64,000 nucleotides of DNA from Caldilineaceae bacterium (GCA_022842065.1 JALHQH010000009.1:254243-318242); one strand, 5' to 3'; counted from the stretch's first letter, positions 8,389 through 18,731 are shown. Notes: a model not told the origin generated them from the sequence alone. Numbers and translations: made by a program.

Positions 8389-8616
8389 ATGACCCAACAA
8401 AATGTTTCGCCATCACCAACGTACCCCGTCCGCCGCACGCCCTGGTCGGCCTGGCTGGGTCGGCTAATCTGGCTGGCACTGCTCGCCTTTCTGGTACAAA
8501 ACGCCATCGGCAGCAGTGCCGAGTTGGAACCACGCGCCGCGCTGATCTTCTGGGTGAGCGCAGGTGTCGTGCTCTTGGCCGGGATCGTCATCAGTGTCGT
8601 GCGCGGCAAACAATAG
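8389..8616 (+). CDS. Small membrane protein, probable RdhB-like anchor
   Basis: This 75-aa protein starts 6 bp after rdhA and has two hydrophobic helices at about 24-42 and 49-70 with a basic C-terminal end (VVRGKQ). Position directly after rdhA and the small size fit a membrane anchor that holds the exported dehalogenase, the role of RdhB. Classic RdhB has about 90 residues and three helices, so this is a shorter form and sequence identity to RdhB cannot be shown by eye. No strong ribosome site is seen, which suggests translational coupling with rdhA. Confidence 0.72.
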   Translation: MTQQNVSPSPTYPVRRTPWSAWLGRLIWLALLAFLVQNAIGSSAELEPRAALIFWVSAGVVLLAGIVISVVRGKQ

Positions 8617-8670
8617 CGCTGTGCCTTTGTACACGTAATCACCTGCTCAGCCGTTGCTTGCCTGTTTTGT

Positions 8671-8770
8671 AACGACTAACCCCTCCCTAACCCTCCCCAG
8701 GTTGGGGAGGGAACCGTTTCTGCGCCTCCCCCAATCTGGGGGAGGTTGGGAGGGGGTGGTTTGGTTGTTA
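8671..8770. repeat. Dispersed GC-rich palindromic repeat, family A copy 2
   Basis: This shorter copy (AACCCCTCCCTAACCCTCCCC, GTTGGGGAGGGAAC, GGGGGAGGTTGGGAGGGGGTGG) fills the 206-bp gap between the RdhB-like gene and the rdhC-like gene. It lacks the TAGGCGCGGG part of the other copies. It may attenuate or stabilise the transcript between the two parts of the operon. Confidence 0.7.
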
Positions 8771-8822
8771 CAAATCATTTGCGTAACAACTGAAAAATTC
8801 AGACGAGATCTCTGTTGAGTTT

Positions 8823-10100
8823 ATGACAACATCCCAGCCAGCCCAGGTGACGGCCAAACAAGCGGCGCAGCAACAAGCGATTGCGTTGCATCAGCAACGC
8901 AACCGCCGCGAGCGCTGGATCATGATCGGCACGGTAGCCATTGTGGTCGTCGCCTGGCTCTACGGCTACTTTGCCGCCGGGGTCGATGCCAGCCTGCTAG
9001 TTGACAAGGTCCTGCCGGGGGCCACGGTGATCGAGCGTAGCGGTGAACTTTTTGTCGGACGCGATGCCGCCGGCACCCTGGTCGGTTATGCTGGGGTCGG
9101 GCAAGGGACCGGCTATGGTGGTCCAATGCAAGTGCTGGTGGGGGTTGACCCGGCCGGTGCGATCCTGGGGATCGAAATGGTTGAGGAGCGCGAGACGCCG
9201 GGCTTCTTTCGCCGGGTGCGCAACAGCGAACTCTTTGCCAGTTACCGTGCACACCAAATCGTGGATCCCCTGCAACTGGGGGCTGATCTGGACAGTATCA
9301 CCGGCGCGACGATGAGCGCGGAAGGGGTTGCCACCGCCGTACGCGCCGCCGTGCGCACGGTCGCCGCGACGGCCTTGCAGACGCCACTGCCACCACCAAC
9401 TCGGCGGCTTAACGTGGGTCTGCCCGAAGTGATTCTGATTCTGCTCTTTGTCTCCGGTTATATCGGCCACAAATTGCGCAACCCGCGCGCCAAACAGCTT
9501 GTGCGCTGGGGCACGTTGGTGGCTGGGATGGTCACGATTGGTTTTCTCTACACGCTGCCCTTGACGATCAGCATGGTTGTCTCGCTGCTGAGCGGCTACT
9601 GGCCGGATTGGCAGAGCAACCTCTACTGGTATCTGCTCATCGGCGGCATTCTGTTTGTGACCACGGTCGATGCCAAGAACCCCTACTGTAGCTGGTTTTG
9701 CCCCTTTGGTGCCTTTCAGGAATGTCTGGCCGCGGTGACCAAGGTCAAAGCTTACCGCCCGCGCGATCTGAATACCGGACTTAAGTGGCTCCAACGGGGG
9801 CTAGCGCTGACCGCCATCGTCCTGGGGTTGGCCCTACGCCAACCGGGCGCGGCCGGCTATGAGCCCTTTGCCACCTTGTTTGACCTGCGCGGTAGCCCCG
9901 TCCACTGGGCGCTGCTGGTCATGCTCATCCTGGCGAGTTTGATGATGTATCGCCCTTTCTGTAACTATCTCTGCCCGCTCGATCCGGTTGTCGACTTTAT
10001 TGCGGCCGGGCGGCGTTGGCTCAAGGAACTGTGGCCCACATGGCGGAAACAAGCAGCCCATCAGCCAAAGCAACCAAACCCACCAACCAACGCGGCGTAA
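8823..10100 (+). CDS. RdhC/NosR-like flavin and Fe-S membrane protein
   Basis: The 425-aa protein has one N-terminal helix (about 33-52), an FMN-binding domain outside the membrane (about 65-185) and a helical membrane domain. The flavinylation motif DSITGATMS at 157-165 puts the likely FMN-bearing Thr at 163. Two cysteine motifs face the cytoplasm: C289-SWF-C293-P and C380-NYL-C384-P, as in NosR/NirI and RdhC. It lacks the C-terminal ferredoxin domain of full NosR. Such proteins carry electrons across the membrane from quinol or NAD(P)H to exported redox enzymes. Next to rdhA and apbE, the natural role is electron supply to the dehalogenase. Confidence 0.87.
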   Translation: MTTSQPAQVTAKQAAQQQAIALHQQRNRRERWIMIGTVAIVVVAWLYGYFAAGVDASLLVDKVLPGATVIERSGELFVGRDAAGTLVGYAGVGQGTGYGGPMQVLVGVDPAGAILGIEMVEERETPGFFRRVRNSELFASYRAHQIVDPLQLGADLDSITGATMSAEGVATAVRAAVRTVAATALQTPLPPPTRRLNVGLPEVILILLFVSGYIGHKLRNPRAKQLVRWGTLVAGMVTIGFLYTLPLTISMVVSLLSGYWPDWQSNLYWYLLIGGILFVTTVDAKNPYCSWFCPFGAFQECLAAVTKVKAYRPRDLNTGLKWLQRGLALTAIVLGLALRQPGAAGYEPFATLFDLRGSPVHWALLVMLILASLMMYRPFCNYLCPLDPVVDFIAAGRRWLKELWPTWRKQAAHQPKQPNPPTNAA

Positions 10101-10294
10101 GCTGGTTTTTATTGTTCGGCTTTATCGTGGCCAGCCTCAGCTTGATCGGCCTGACCTGGCGTGAGAATCTGGTCGGCACAGAGCCGGCGACCCCCGGTTA
10201 CTACCGCGACACCTTTGTCATCGACGAAAGTGTCTACGCCACCGTCACCGCCGAGGCCGCGACCGCCGAGTTCGCCGCCACACCAACGCCGTGA
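10040..10294 (+). CDS. Small single-helix membrane protein in the rdh operon
   Basis: The 84-aa protein overlaps the end of the rdhC-like gene by about 60 bp and is read in another frame. It has one hydrophobic helix at about residues 22-39 (WFLLFGFIVASLSLIGL), then an outward region of about 45 residues ending in an Ala/Thr/Pro tail. I do not recognise a family. Overlap with the upstream gene indicates cotranscription, so it may be an accessory anchor or assembly factor. AAGGAA lies 11 bases before the ATG at 10040; a start at 10016 is also possible. Confidence 0.6.
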   Translation: MAETSSPSAKATKPTNQRGVSWFLLFGFIVASLSLIGLTWRENLVGTEPATPGYYRDTFVIDESVYATVTAEAATAEFAATPTP

Positions 10295-10363
10295 ATGGTT
10301 TAATCCAGCTCATGTTACGCAACAGCGTGCCCGCATTGAATTCATGCCTGATCGGCAAAGTGG

Positions 10364-10557
10364 GTTGACCGCCCCGTCGTAAACGCGCCCAGTGGGCACC
10401 CGGGCTAGGGGGCAACGCCGGGTAATGCAGGGTAAGCAAATAATCGGGTAAATGGTAGCCGCCCCGCCATCAATGAGCGGGGCTACAGAACAACGCCCCC
10501 TAAAGCGGGCTTTAGCCTGCGTTGTTCTGTAGCCCTGCGGCTTTAGCCCAGGGCGAA
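10364..10557. repeat. Dispersed inverted-repeat element, family B copy 1
   Basis: This stretch between the small membrane protein and apbE contains GTAAACGCGCCCAGTGGGCA, CAACGCCGGGTAA and GTAGCCCTGCGGCTTTAGCC. The same blocks, inverted as a whole, occur at 58355-58492. Internal palindromes (GTAGCCGCCCCGC with GCGGGGCTAC; ACAACGC with GCGTTGT) would fold into several hairpins. The rest of the 10295-10666 gap shows no gene. Confidence 0.7.
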
Positions 10558-10666
10558 CGTGGCAACCTCTTAAATTCCGTTTGAGCCAACGGGTTTTGCA
10601 TACCAGTCGATGAATCGGGAACCCATTGGGTGCATCTACACAAGTGACCAATAGAACAGCAATCAA

Positions 10667-11680
10667 ATGACAACCCAAGCCCTTTCTGCCCCGCCGGCCG
10701 TTTGTAACCGTCGGCATTTCCTTCAGATCACCGCCGCCCTTGGCACCCTTGCGGTAACCGGCGGGCTGTTGACTTCGGCCCTGCTTCCGGCGCAGCCAAC
10801 CGCGCACCAGGCCGTGCGCACACTGATGGGCACGCGCGTCCATCTCACCGTTGTTGCTGCGGACCGCCGCCAAGCCGCGGCGGCCATCGAGCAGACCTTT
10901 GCCGCCATGACCCGGTTGATTGGCTACTTTGACCATCGCCAGCCAACCAGCCCCCTGGCCATACTCAACCGCACCGGGCAACTCGCGGCCGCCCCGCCGG
11001 AACTGATCGACCTGTTGCAACAGGCGGTGGCTTATGGCGAACTCACCGATGGCGCGTTTGATGTCACCGTGAAGCCGCTCCTGGATGCCCAGGCCGCGGG
11101 GCTGGCGGTGACTACCGATCTGCGCCGCCTGGTTGACTTTCGCCAGATCGAGATTGCCGATCAACAGGTGCGACTGGCGCTGCCTGGGGCGGCCATTACA
11201 TTGGATGGGATTGCCAAAGGTCGTGTGATCGATGGGGGCGTGGCGGCGCTGCAAGCGTTGGGTTTTGAACACATCTTGGTCGAAGCCGGCGGCGACTTGC
11301 GCACCCTGGGCAACCGCGCTGACGGCACCCCCTGGCGCATCGGCATTGCCCATCCACGCCACGCCGCCGAGGAAATTCTCGCCACCTTGCCGGTGAGCAC
11401 GCAAGCCGTTGCTACCTCCGGCGACTACCTACACTACTTCACCAGTGATTATCGCCAACACCATATTATTGATCCGCGTACCGGCCATTCGCCCACCGCG
11501 TTGGCCAGTGCCACTGTCCTCGCCCCCACGGCCCTGGCTGCCGACGCGTTAGGGACCGCCTTGTTGGTAATGGACAGCACAGCCGGGCTGGCCCTGGCCG
11601 AACGGTTGCCCGGTGTGGCCGCCCTGTTGGTGACCAAAGATCTGCGCGTGTTACAAAGCAGTGGCATCGTGGTAAACTGA
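10667..11680 (+). CDS. apbE: FAD:protein FMN transferase (ApbE family)
   Basis: This 337-aa exported enzyme has a Tat-like signal (NRRHFLQIT near residue 15, then a hydrophobic core to about 43). The ApbE core follows: LMGTRVHLT near 59, DGAFDVTVKPL near 128, LDGIAKGRVIDGG near 180, LVEAGGDLRTLG near 204, VATSGDYLHYF near 248 and HHIIDPRTGHSP near 264. ApbE transfers FMN from FAD to a Thr/Ser in target proteins. The rdhC-like protein upstream has exactly such a target motif on the same side of the membrane, so it is the likely substrate. A family B repeat separates it from the rest of the operon, so it may have its own promoter. Confidence 0.93.
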   Translation: MTTQALSAPPAVCNRRHFLQITAALGTLAVTGGLLTSALLPAQPTAHQAVRTLMGTRVHLTVVAADRRQAAAAIEQTFAAMTRLIGYFDHRQPTSPLAILNRTGQLAAAPPELIDLLQQAVAYGELTDGAFDVTVKPLLDAQAAGLAVTTDLRRLVDFRQIEIADQQVRLALPGAAITLDGIAKGRVIDGGVAALQALGFEHILVEAGGDLRTLGNRADGTPWRIGIAHPRHAAEEILATLPVSTQAVATSGDYLHYFTSDYRQHHIIDPRTGHSPTALASATVLAPTALAADALGTALLVMDSTAGLALAERLPGVAALLVTKDLRVLQSSGIVVN

Positions 11681-11694
11681 GTGTATATCAGGCT

Positions 11695-11760
11695 AGGTGA
11701 CAGTCACTGGCCACTAGATGGCTAGTTGACAAAGCTGTTCCTGGCCAGTGACTGTCACCT
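11695..11760 (+). terminator. 19-bp perfect stem after apbE
   Basis: AGGTGACAGTCACTGGCCA at 11695-11713 and its exact complement at 11742-11760 flank a 28-base loop. It starts 15 bases after the apbE stop and probably ends the transcript, though the length and loop size would also suit a small mobile element remnant. Confidence 0.5.
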
Positions 11761-11834
11761 GGTCCTGGTTCGATTGGGATCATCGTTAAAAATTTCTGTG
11801 ATTCACTGCGCACTTTCGCTTATCGATAAGGGTT

Positions 11835-13220
11835 ATGATGAACAGCTCCACCATTTCACTGGTTACCGCCACCACCCCGGCCCTGCCCGCCGATCTATCG
11901 CAAACGATTGATCGCCTGGAAGCAACGGTGGCACAAACGCGGCAGGCTGATGATGCGACCGCGCTGATCGACGCCCTGTTGACGCTCGGTAAGCTCTATT
12001 TTGATGTTGGTAACACCCCCAAAGGCTTAACCCAAATCGAGGAAGCGCTGGATGTGGCCACCGCCACCGGGGACCAAACCGCCGAAGCCCGCCTCTGGGG
12101 CTACAAGGGAATGGCGTTGGCGCGCCTGGGCAATAGCCAATTCGCGCAACGGGCCCTATTCCGCTCGCTCAAACTGGCGACTGAACTCGGTCAGCTTGCC
12201 CTACAAATTGACGCCCAGGCCCAGATCGGCCAGTTGATGGCGGAGCGGGGCGAAGTGACGAAAGCGGTCTCTCACCTGGAGCAAGGGTTGGCGCTGGCGC
12301 TGGAGTTAAGCGACCAACTGCGCCTGATGACCCTGGCCGGCACGCTGGGGGGCCTCTTTCTGGGGCTGCAGGCGCTGGACAAGGCCGCCGACTATTATGC
12401 CCAGGCGTTGCATAGCGCGCAGGGCCTTGGCCACCTTGGCCCCCAATGTTCCTATTTGCTTGGCCTCGCCAATGTCATGTTGGCCAATGGCGAACCGGAC
12501 GCCGCGATTGAGCAGTGCGAAGTGGCCTTGGCCCTGGCCGATACGCTGGACGAGCGCCAGGCGCAGATCCGCGTGCTCACCTGCCTGTTGCGGGCGCAGA
12601 TTGCGGCGGGGCGGCGCAGCATGGCCCAACTTTACGCCGATCAGGTGATCCGCCTGGCCGGTGAAGATGGCGACGCCGCTGCCGAGATTAACGCGATCCA
12701 CCTGTTGATTGACTTTCTGCTCAAAGCGGGGCAACCGCAACGGGTCTATCCCTATGCCCAACGCGGGCTGGCGATTGCCGAAGCCAAGACGGATTGGGGC
12801 TGGCAGTTGACCATGCAGACACATCTGGGCAACACCGATCTGGCCCAACAACAGTGGCCAAATGCACTCGCACACTTTACCCAAGCATTGTGCCTGGCCG
12901 AACAACTACAGGACGAAGGCGCCCAAGCCCATCTGCAGGGCCGCATTGGCACTGTGCTGGTCGAGTTGGATCGCCTGCCCGAAGCGTTCGCCGCGACGAC
13001 GCAGGCCCTCACCCTGGCCGAAGCCACCGGCGATCTACAGTTGATCGGTGAACAACAGATCCTGCTCGCCTTCCTCTACCACGATCGCGGGGAACGGGCG
13101 CAGGCCCTGGCTTTCTGTCGCCAAGCCGTCACCAATTTAGCGGGCTGTGGCGATGTCACCTTGGCCGCGAATGCGCAGGCATTATTGGCGGAATTGAGCG
13201 CAGGAGTGGACAATATGTAA
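11835..13220 (+). CDS. TPR-repeat protein
   Basis: The 461-aa protein is almost entirely helical tetratricopeptide repeats of about 34-40 residues, with typical pairs such as AIDALLTLGKLYFDVGNTPKG, ARLWGYKGMALARLG and ADYYAQALHSAQGLGHLG. No enzyme domain, signal peptide or membrane helix is visible. It resembles the TPR half of regulators such as the one at 26975-29881 and may be a scaffold or a partner for signalling proteins. AAGGG lies ahead of the double ATG at 11835. It converges with the large kinase gene across a bidirectional hairpin. Confidence 0.85.
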   Translation: MMNSSTISLVTATTPALPADLSQTIDRLEATVAQTRQADDATALIDALLTLGKLYFDVGNTPKGLTQIEEALDVATATGDQTAEARLWGYKGMALARLGNSQFAQRALFRSLKLATELGQLALQIDAQAQIGQLMAERGEVTKAVSHLEQGLALALELSDQLRLMTLAGTLGGLFLGLQALDKAADYYAQALHSAQGLGHLGPQCSYLLGLANVMLANGEPDAAIEQCEVALALADTLDERQAQIRVLTCLLRAQIAAGRRSMAQLYADQVIRLAGEDGDAAAEINAIHLLIDFLLKAGQPQRVYPYAQRGLAIAEAKTDWGWQLTMQTHLGNTDLAQQQWPNALAHFTQALCLAEQLQDEGAQAHLQGRIGTVLVELDRLPEAFAATTQALTLAEATGDLQLIGEQQILLAFLYHDRGERAQALAFCRQAVTNLAGCGDVTLAANAQALLAELSAGVDNM

Positions 13221-13225
13221 AGTAA

Positions 13226-13288
13226 GTTTACTGGTCTTTTTCCAGACGGGCACGCACCGCATGCCCGTCTGGAAAAAGACCAGTAAAC
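13226..13288. terminator. Bidirectional terminator, 27-bp perfect stem
   Basis: The arms 13226-13252 and 13262-13288 are exact complements around a 9-base loop, with T-rich (CTTTTTCC) and A-rich parts inside. It lies between the converging TPR and hybrid kinase genes. A stem this long and perfect is unusual for a plain terminator and could also be a transposon-derived palindrome. Confidence 0.75.
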
Positions 13289-13314
13289 GATTAAGTGTGT
13301 CGGTGGTTCACTCT

Positions 13315-16300
13315 TCAATCGAGGAGTGCTCTCACCTTTTTTAACAGCCCATCGACCGTAAAGGGTTTCTGCAAAAAGGCGATCTCATTCGCCATTAGAT
13401 CGTGATCCGCAATCACATTTTCGGTGTAGCCGGACATATATAAGACCTTCAGATCCGCGCGTGCGGCAACTAATTGCTGGGAGAGCTTGCGCCCATTCAT
13501 GTGGGGCATGATCACGTCGGTGACGAGTAAGTCAATCGGGCCATCGTAGGTGGCAGCCAGGGTCAATCCTTTTTCCGGCCCTGCCGCTTCCAATACATGG
13601 TAACCGTGGGCGCAGAGAATGTCACTGACTAATTCGCGTACGCTTGCTTCGTCCTCGACTAATAATACCGTTTCTGTCCCTCCTAGCCCATCTTTCTCCG
13701 CCCGCGCTACTTTCGTTTTGCTGTCCAGGGTTTCGGTCAGTGGTAGATAGAGTTTAAAGGTGGTCCCTTGCTCAGGTTTACTAAAGACCTCAATATGGCC
13801 ATCAGATTGTTTAACAAAGCCATAGATCATCGCTAAGCCCAAGCCGGTGCCTTGCCCCGGACCTTTGGTAGTAAAGAAAGGTTCAAAGATACGTGCCTTG
13901 GTGACATCATCCATCCCTACACCTGTGTCATGCATCGCAATACAGACATATTGACCGGGACTAACCTCACTATGGTGTTCGGTATAGGTGGCATCAAGCA
14001 TCGTATTACACGTTTCAATGGTCAGTCGCCCGCCTTGGGGCATGGCATCCCGCGCGTTGACCGCCAGATTGATGATTGCTTGCTCGAATTGGCCTGGATC
14101 AAGTTTTGTCAAGCCCAGGGTCGGTGCCGGTTGCAGCACAAGTTCAATATGCTCGCCGATGAGCCGGCGCAGCAACTCGATCAATTCCGTGAGTAGCGTG
14201 TTCAAGTTGACAACTTGGGGTTGTAAAATTTGTTTACGGCTAAACGCCAATAGTTGGCGGGTTAAGCCGGCGGCGCGCTCGCCGGCTTTCTTAATTTCGG
14301 CCAGCAAGGGGCGATTGGCGTCGTCCGTGGGTAGACGGCTGAAGATCAGATGGCTATAGCCGTTGATCACAGTGAGGAGATTGTTGAAGTCATGGGCGAC
14401 GCCGCCGGCCAACCGCCCTAACGCCTCCATTTTTTGCGCTTGCCGGAGTTGCTCTTCCAACCGCTTCAGTTCTGTGATCTCACGCGAGATCCCGATCAAG
14501 CCCACTACTGCACCATCCGCATTACGATAGGCATTTTTCGCGGTGAGAAAGGTGCGCGGCAAGACAACATTGGCTTCTGTTTCCTCAATCATCTGCGTCT
14601 CTGCCGTTGCCATTATCTGTCGATCCCAATCCTGAAACCGTTGCGCCGTCTGGGCATCGAATAGCACAAAATCATCGTTGCCAACCACCTCTTCCACCTG
14701 TCGCCCAATCAACTTGGCCCCGGCCCGATTCATCATCAAATAACGACCCTGGAGATCCTTGACAAAGACACAATCATCGGTCCCTTCAACGATCGCGTTT
14801 AAAAGGTTGTGGCTCTCCACGAGCGCTTGTTCTGTGCGCTTGCGCTCGCTGATGTCCTCACAGACAACAAGCACCATCAGCGAGCCATCCATTCTCGATA
14901 TCGCCCGCGCTGCCTCCTCGACCCACAGCACCGTCCCATTTTTGTGTACCTTGCGCAGGCTCCAGTGAAAGACCTGACCAGGCTGTTCAACGCATTGCTG
15001 TAGCGCCTGTGCAGCAGCGGCTTGATCGGCTGCATAGAATAGATCGAGTACAAGGCGGTCAGTCAATTCAGCAATGGTATAGCCAAGATGTTCAGCACCA
15101 AAATGATTCACTGACAAGATCGTGCCAGCCTGATCAAGGGTGAAATACATCGAAGGGTTGTCATCGTATAAAGTCCGGTACCGCTCTTCACTCGCCTTTA
15201 AGGCGGCTTCAGTCTGCTTTCTTACGTTAATGTCACGCACCACCGCCACCAGATAATCACGGTCCAAGCGAATGTAGGTTGCTTGGATCTCAACCGGAAA
15301 GGTCGTGCCATCTTGACGCCGGTGCTGACTTTCGTAAACGCAGGAACCAGCTTGCTGCAATTTGGCGATGATCTCGGCCCAGGGTTTGCGCGCAATTTCG
15401 GGGTTGATATCAGCGGCCATGAGGGTCAAATATTCGGCGCGCGTGTAGCCGTGGATGACACAGGCTTGCTCATTAACATCCAAAAAACGGCCGGTCTGTG
15501 GGTCGATCACCTCGACAATGTCATTGCTGCGATCGATGAGCGAACGGAAGAGCGTCAACGCTTCCTGTACCCGCTTGCGTTCAGTGATATCGCGCGTTAA
15601 CGAGACAGAAAAGAGTTGGTCACCAATTTTAAACGAACGGATACTTACTTCGACCGGCAGAATTGTCCCATTCTTGTGCCGGTGACGGGCTTCAAAGATC
15701 AGAACCTCGCCACTATCGATCCGGGCCTGGAGTTGCGTAAGGTCGGCATCCGTGAGATTGGCGTCAAACGTAGTCGGCGTTATGCCGATCAACTCTTCAC
15801 GCGTATACCCTAGATACTCGGCCGCCTGGCGATTGAGATCCAAGATTTTCCCACCTTTGTCATGGAGAAAGAAGGCATCCGTCGCGTGATCAACAAAGGT
15901 CCGGAAGCGCGCCTCGCTGGCGCGTAGTTCCGCCTCGGCCCGCTTTTGTTCGGTGATATTGCGCCCCACCCCCACCACGCGATAGACCTGGCCGACGGCG
16001 TCACAGATCGGGATCAGCGTATTATCCATATACCACTCCCCAGTTGGTGTAACCAACTGTTCTTCATAATGAAGGGGCGCTTTGGTCTGTAGGCAAGCGC
16101 GATAGTGGTCGAGTGTATATTTTGCAATGCTGTGTGCAGGAAAGTCTTCAAGCAAGCGACCAATCACCAGGTCACGTTTAATCCCAAGGACTGCTTCCCA
16201 AGCGGGATTAAAATCCAACAAGCGCAAGTGTCCCTCTGTGCTCACCTCGGTAATGGCAATTAGCTCGGAGGTATTTTCAAAAACTTCGCGGTAGCGCAAC

Positions 16301-17247
16301 TCGCTCTCTTGTAGACGCTGATAGGCGAAAAGCGTGTTCAGCGCGTCAGCCAGCCGCCTGCCGATCTCCAGCAGCAGCCGCTCTTCCTGTGGCGTCCACA
16401 TGCGTACCTGCAAACATTGGTGCAGCCCAAAGATATAGGGGCTTGTCAGCTTTGGGTAAATTGCCATGGCAATCGCCGATTTAACCCCAAATTGGGTTGC
16501 AGTCTCTGGCGACACGCCATATTGTGCTGCTGGCCCGAATTGTACAGGGCCCTCTGTTTCAAGCACCGCTTGAAATAAGCGCGCCGAACTCGCCGTCATG
16601 GGCACATCACTTTGCCTGGCATAGGCACCGGGATATTGTGGCCGTGTCCGCTCCATAGGTGTACACCAAGTCGGGGCGCTTGGATCGCATGGGTAGAGTA
16701 ACCAGGCGCGGTCACAATCGAAAATTGTCAACACTGTATCAAGCACATCGCTCATCAGCTGTTCGAGCTCGTTCGTGCCTTGCATGGCCCGGTTGACTTT
16801 ATCCATACTTTCCAAAAACCAAAGATAGGCCTTCCGCTCCTCCTCCGCCTGTTTACGGTCAGTCACATCTACCATGAGCCCGCGTAGCTTCGTTGCATGT
16901 CCGCCTTCCATACCGACACTGACGACATCGCGCAGCCAGACAATACGCCCATCAGCGGCGAGCATACGATATTCAAAACTATGGTTACGCTGCTCGCTGA
17001 TGGCCAGTGTACAAAAACGCGGCGCCCAGTCTCGGTCATCGGGGTGTATATGTTCGACCCAAAAATCGGGGGTCAACCATTGGGCTACAGGGTAACCCAA
17101 CAAACGCTCGGCTTGTTCACTAATATAGGTAAATTGAAAGGTTTGGCGGTCGGCTTCCCAAAAGATGCCATCAATGCTTGCCATCAACTGCTGATAATGT
17201 AGTTGAACATCTTTCTCAGGGGTGGGTTGCGGCTGTTCGGTTGACAT
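13315..17247 (-). CDS. Multi-PAS hybrid histidine kinase
   Basis: The 1310-aa protein has no clear membrane helix. From the N-terminus it shows PAS (about 20-135), GAF (about 150-300), then five more PAS domains to about residue 930, each followed by PAC-type ends (ITERKR, DISERKR and similar). A HisKA domain carries the phospho-His in [17 protein letters not shown], the HATPase has [14 protein letters not shown] and [15 protein letters not shown], and a C-terminal receiver has the phospho-Asp in [14 protein letters not shown]. Receiver output at the C-terminus with no DNA-binding domain suggests phosphotransfer to another protein. It is an orphan here. GAGGATAATGC precedes the ATG at 17247. 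Confidence 0.92.
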   Translation of the reverse strand: MSTEQPQPTPEKDVQLHYQQLMASIDGIFWEADRQTFQFTYISEQAERLLGYPVAQWLTPDFWVEHIHPDDRDWAPRFCTLAISEQRNHSFEYRMLAADGRIVWLRDVVSVGMEGGHATKLRGLMVDVTDRKQAEEERKAYLWFLESMDKVNRAMQGTNELEQLMSDVLDTVLTIFDCDRAWLLYPCDPSAPTWCTPMERTRPQYPGAYARQSDVPMTASSARLFQAVLETEGPVQFGPAAQYGVSPETATQFGVKSAIAMAIYPKLTSPYIFGLHQCLQVRMWTPQEERLLLEIGRRLADALNTLFAYQRLQESELRYREVFENTSELIAITEVSTEGHLRLLDFNPAWEAVLGIKRDLVIGRLLEDFPAHSIAKYTLDHYRACLQTKAPLHYEEQLVTPTGEWYMDNTLIPICDAVGQVYRVVGVGRNITEQKRAEAELRASEARFRTFVDHATDAFFLHDKGGKILDLNRQAAEYLGYTREELIGITPTTFDANLTDADLTQLQARIDSGEVLIFEARHRHKNGTILPVEVSIRSFKIGDQLFSVSLTRDITERKRVQEALTLFRSLIDRSNDIVEVIDPQTGRFLDVNEQACVIHGYTRAEYLTLMAADINPEIARKPWAEIIAKLQQAGSCVYESQHRRQDGTTFPVEIQATYIRLDRDYLVAVVRDINVRKQTEAALKASEERYRTLYDDNPSMYFTLDQAGTILSVNHFGAEHLGYTIAELTDRLVLDLFYAADQAAAAQALQQCVEQPGQVFHWSLRKVHKNGTVLWVEEAARAISRMDGSLMVLVVCEDISERKRTEQALVESHNLLNAIVEGTDDCVFVKDLQGRYLMMNRAGAKLIGRQVEEVVGNDDFVLFDAQTAQRFQDWDRQIMATAETQMIEETEANVVLPRTFLTAKNAYRNADGAVVGLIGISREITELKRLEEQLRQAQKMEALGRLAGGVAHDFNNLLTVINGYSHLIFSRLPTDDANRPLLAEIKKAGERAAGLTRQLLAFSRKQILQPQVVNLNTLLTELIELLRRLIGEHIELVLQPAPTLGLTKLDPGQFEQAIINLAVNARDAMPQGGRLTIETCNTMLDATYTEHHSEVSPGQYVCIAMHDTGVGMDDVTKARIFEPFFTTKGPGQGTGLGLAMIYGFVKQSDGHIEVFSKPEQGTTFKLYLPLTETLDSKTKVARAEKDGLGGTETVLLVEDEASVRELVSDILCAHGYHVLEAAGPEKGLTLAATYDGPIDLLVTDVIMPHMNGRKLSQQLVAARADLKVLYMSGYTENVIADHDLMANEIAFLQKPFTVDGLLKKVRALLD

Positions 17248-17491
17248 GCATTATCCTCTACATGGTTGAGTAGCTACTGGATCAGTCCATACGCGAAGAA
17301 ACTTAGCAAACAGCGAAGTGGGCTATGTGCAAAGTTATCTCGCCATAGACTAAATGAGGCCCTTTATAGGGATTATAGCAGTGTTCAACCGAAAGGTAAT
17401 AATATAGGCGCAATTAAGATTTCTTAATTGGCTAATTGGCGTTTAAGGGGCGATGGCAAACACCGAAGAGGTAGGGTAAAAGCTTATGTGG

Positions 17492-18304
17492 TTAATGATC
17501 TGAGACCTCGTCGGTCCAGACTTTGAAAGCTTTTAAGAGATTAGGCCCAAAGGTACTCGTAATGGCGACATCAGTGGCATCGCGCCCACGCGCGATGAGC
17601 ACACGGCCAATCCGCGGCACATTGTTGCGCGCATCAAACGTATACCATTGACCGCCTAGATAGGCTTCAAACCAGCCGGCGAAATCCATCGGACCGTAGG
17701 GTGGTGGCGTGCCCATGTCTCCAAGGTACCCAGTGCAATAACGGGCCGGAATGTTCATACAGCGACAAAAGGCAACAGCAAGGTGTGCATAATCGCGACA
17801 AACGCCTTTGCCTTCGTTGTAGGCTTGCCATGCGGTTTTGGTCGCGCGGGCGTGTTCATAACCAAAGGTGATATGGTGATGCACAAAATCGCAGATCGAC
17901 TGGACGCGCGCCCAACCGGTGGGGGTATTGCCAAAACGATCCCAGGCTACCTGTGATAATAGATCCGTTTCACAATAGCGGCTACCCAAGAGATAGACTA
18001 AGGTCTCCTCCGGCAGATCTTGGACCAGGTGCTGCTGCGCCAAGGGCGCGATCGGATCGGGTAATCCGCTATCCTTGATCAGCGCATTGGCAGAAATGCG
18101 CAGCTCCCCTTTGGGCGCCACAATGCGACTGCACCAGTTGCCAAAGCCATCACGATAGGCCGTCATCGGCACCGACGGGCTGGTGATAATGTGGTCCGGC
18201 GTGAGCATATCAGATACGCGCGTATAATGAACGTTCAACGTCAGAATCATTGGTGTGGGCTGGGGGCATTCATAGAGCAAGTCATAACCGACCCGAATCT
18301 GCAT
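17492..18304 (-). CDS. Transglutaminase-like cysteine protease-fold protein
   Basis: The 270-aa protein has the transglutaminase core: the nucleophile in GKGVCRDYAHLAVAFCRCMNIPARYCTGYLGD (Cys near residue 170), then the His/Asp region in GQWYTFDARNNVPRIGRVLIARGRDATDVA. The N-terminal third (VGYDLLYECPQPTPMILTLNVH) matches the beta domain often found before this core in bacterial proteins. Such proteins are usually peptidases or amidases acting on peptides; the substrate is not predictable. The codon before this ATG is a TTG; ATG at 18304 is preferred because AGAGAC lies just ahead. Confidence 0.88.
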   Translation of the reverse strand: MQIRVGYDLLYECPQPTPMILTLNVHYTRVSDMLTPDHIITSPSVPMTAYRDGFGNWCSRIVAPKGELRISANALIKDSGLPDPIAPLAQQHLVQDLPEETLVYLLGSRYCETDLLSQVAWDRFGNTPTGWARVQSICDFVHHHITFGYEHARATKTAWQAYNEGKGVCRDYAHLAVAFCRCMNIPARYCTGYLGDMGTPPPYGPMDFAGWFEAYLGGQWYTFDARNNVPRIGRVLIARGRDATDVAITSTFGPNLLKAFKVWTDEVSDH

Positions 18305-18352
18305 CAATAGTCTCTTTCTGTCGCTTCAATGCTGGCATCATGGCACAAAATA

Positions 18353-18631
18353 CTATTTTGCCTTGGTTCTAACCAATTCTTTATACAAAGCATTGCGGTT
18401 AACATAAATGTTTTGCATATATTTTTCGCTGCCCAACTGCGGATCCAGCCCCATGACGCGCAACCGCCACAGGCGTAGAAAGTGAACGAAGAGATTACAT
18501 TCTCGCGCCAGCGTGACCGCGATGACCGTAACGGCTTCGTCTTCACCGGCGAGCAGGTGTTGGTTAATCTTTTCTTTATCAGCATTGGCTAACAATTGTT
18601 CGTGCTGCTTCTTGGGCTTTAATTCTTTCAT
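18353..18631 (-). CDS. Hypothetical 92-aa helical protein
   Basis: I do not recognise this protein. It is lysine-rich at the start (MKELKPKKQHEQLL), then mostly predicted helix with LARECNLFVHFLRLWRLRV in the middle. No signal or membrane segment is clear. AAGGAT precedes the ATG. An alternative frame overlapping it (18304-18585) has poorer composition and was not chosen. A possible TATACC/TTGACG pair lies upstream at 18696-18720. Confidence 0.6.
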   Translation of the reverse strand: MKELKPKKQHEQLLANADKEKINQHLLAGEDEAVTVIAVTLARECNLFVHFLRLWRLRVMGLDPQLGSEKYMQNIYVNRNALYKELVRTKAK

Positions 18632-18731
18632 CTTCTGCTATCCTTACTGACGCTGACGTTTTTTGCCACACAAATAGCAAATCGTCTGGAGGGATGGTAT
18701 AGAAACGGTAGGTTCGTCAACAAAATTTTGA

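Noticed and set aside
18304..18585. Alternative frame overlapping the 92-aa hypothetical gene
   Set aside because: It overlaps the chosen frame almost fully, lacks a good ribosome site and has arbitrary composition.
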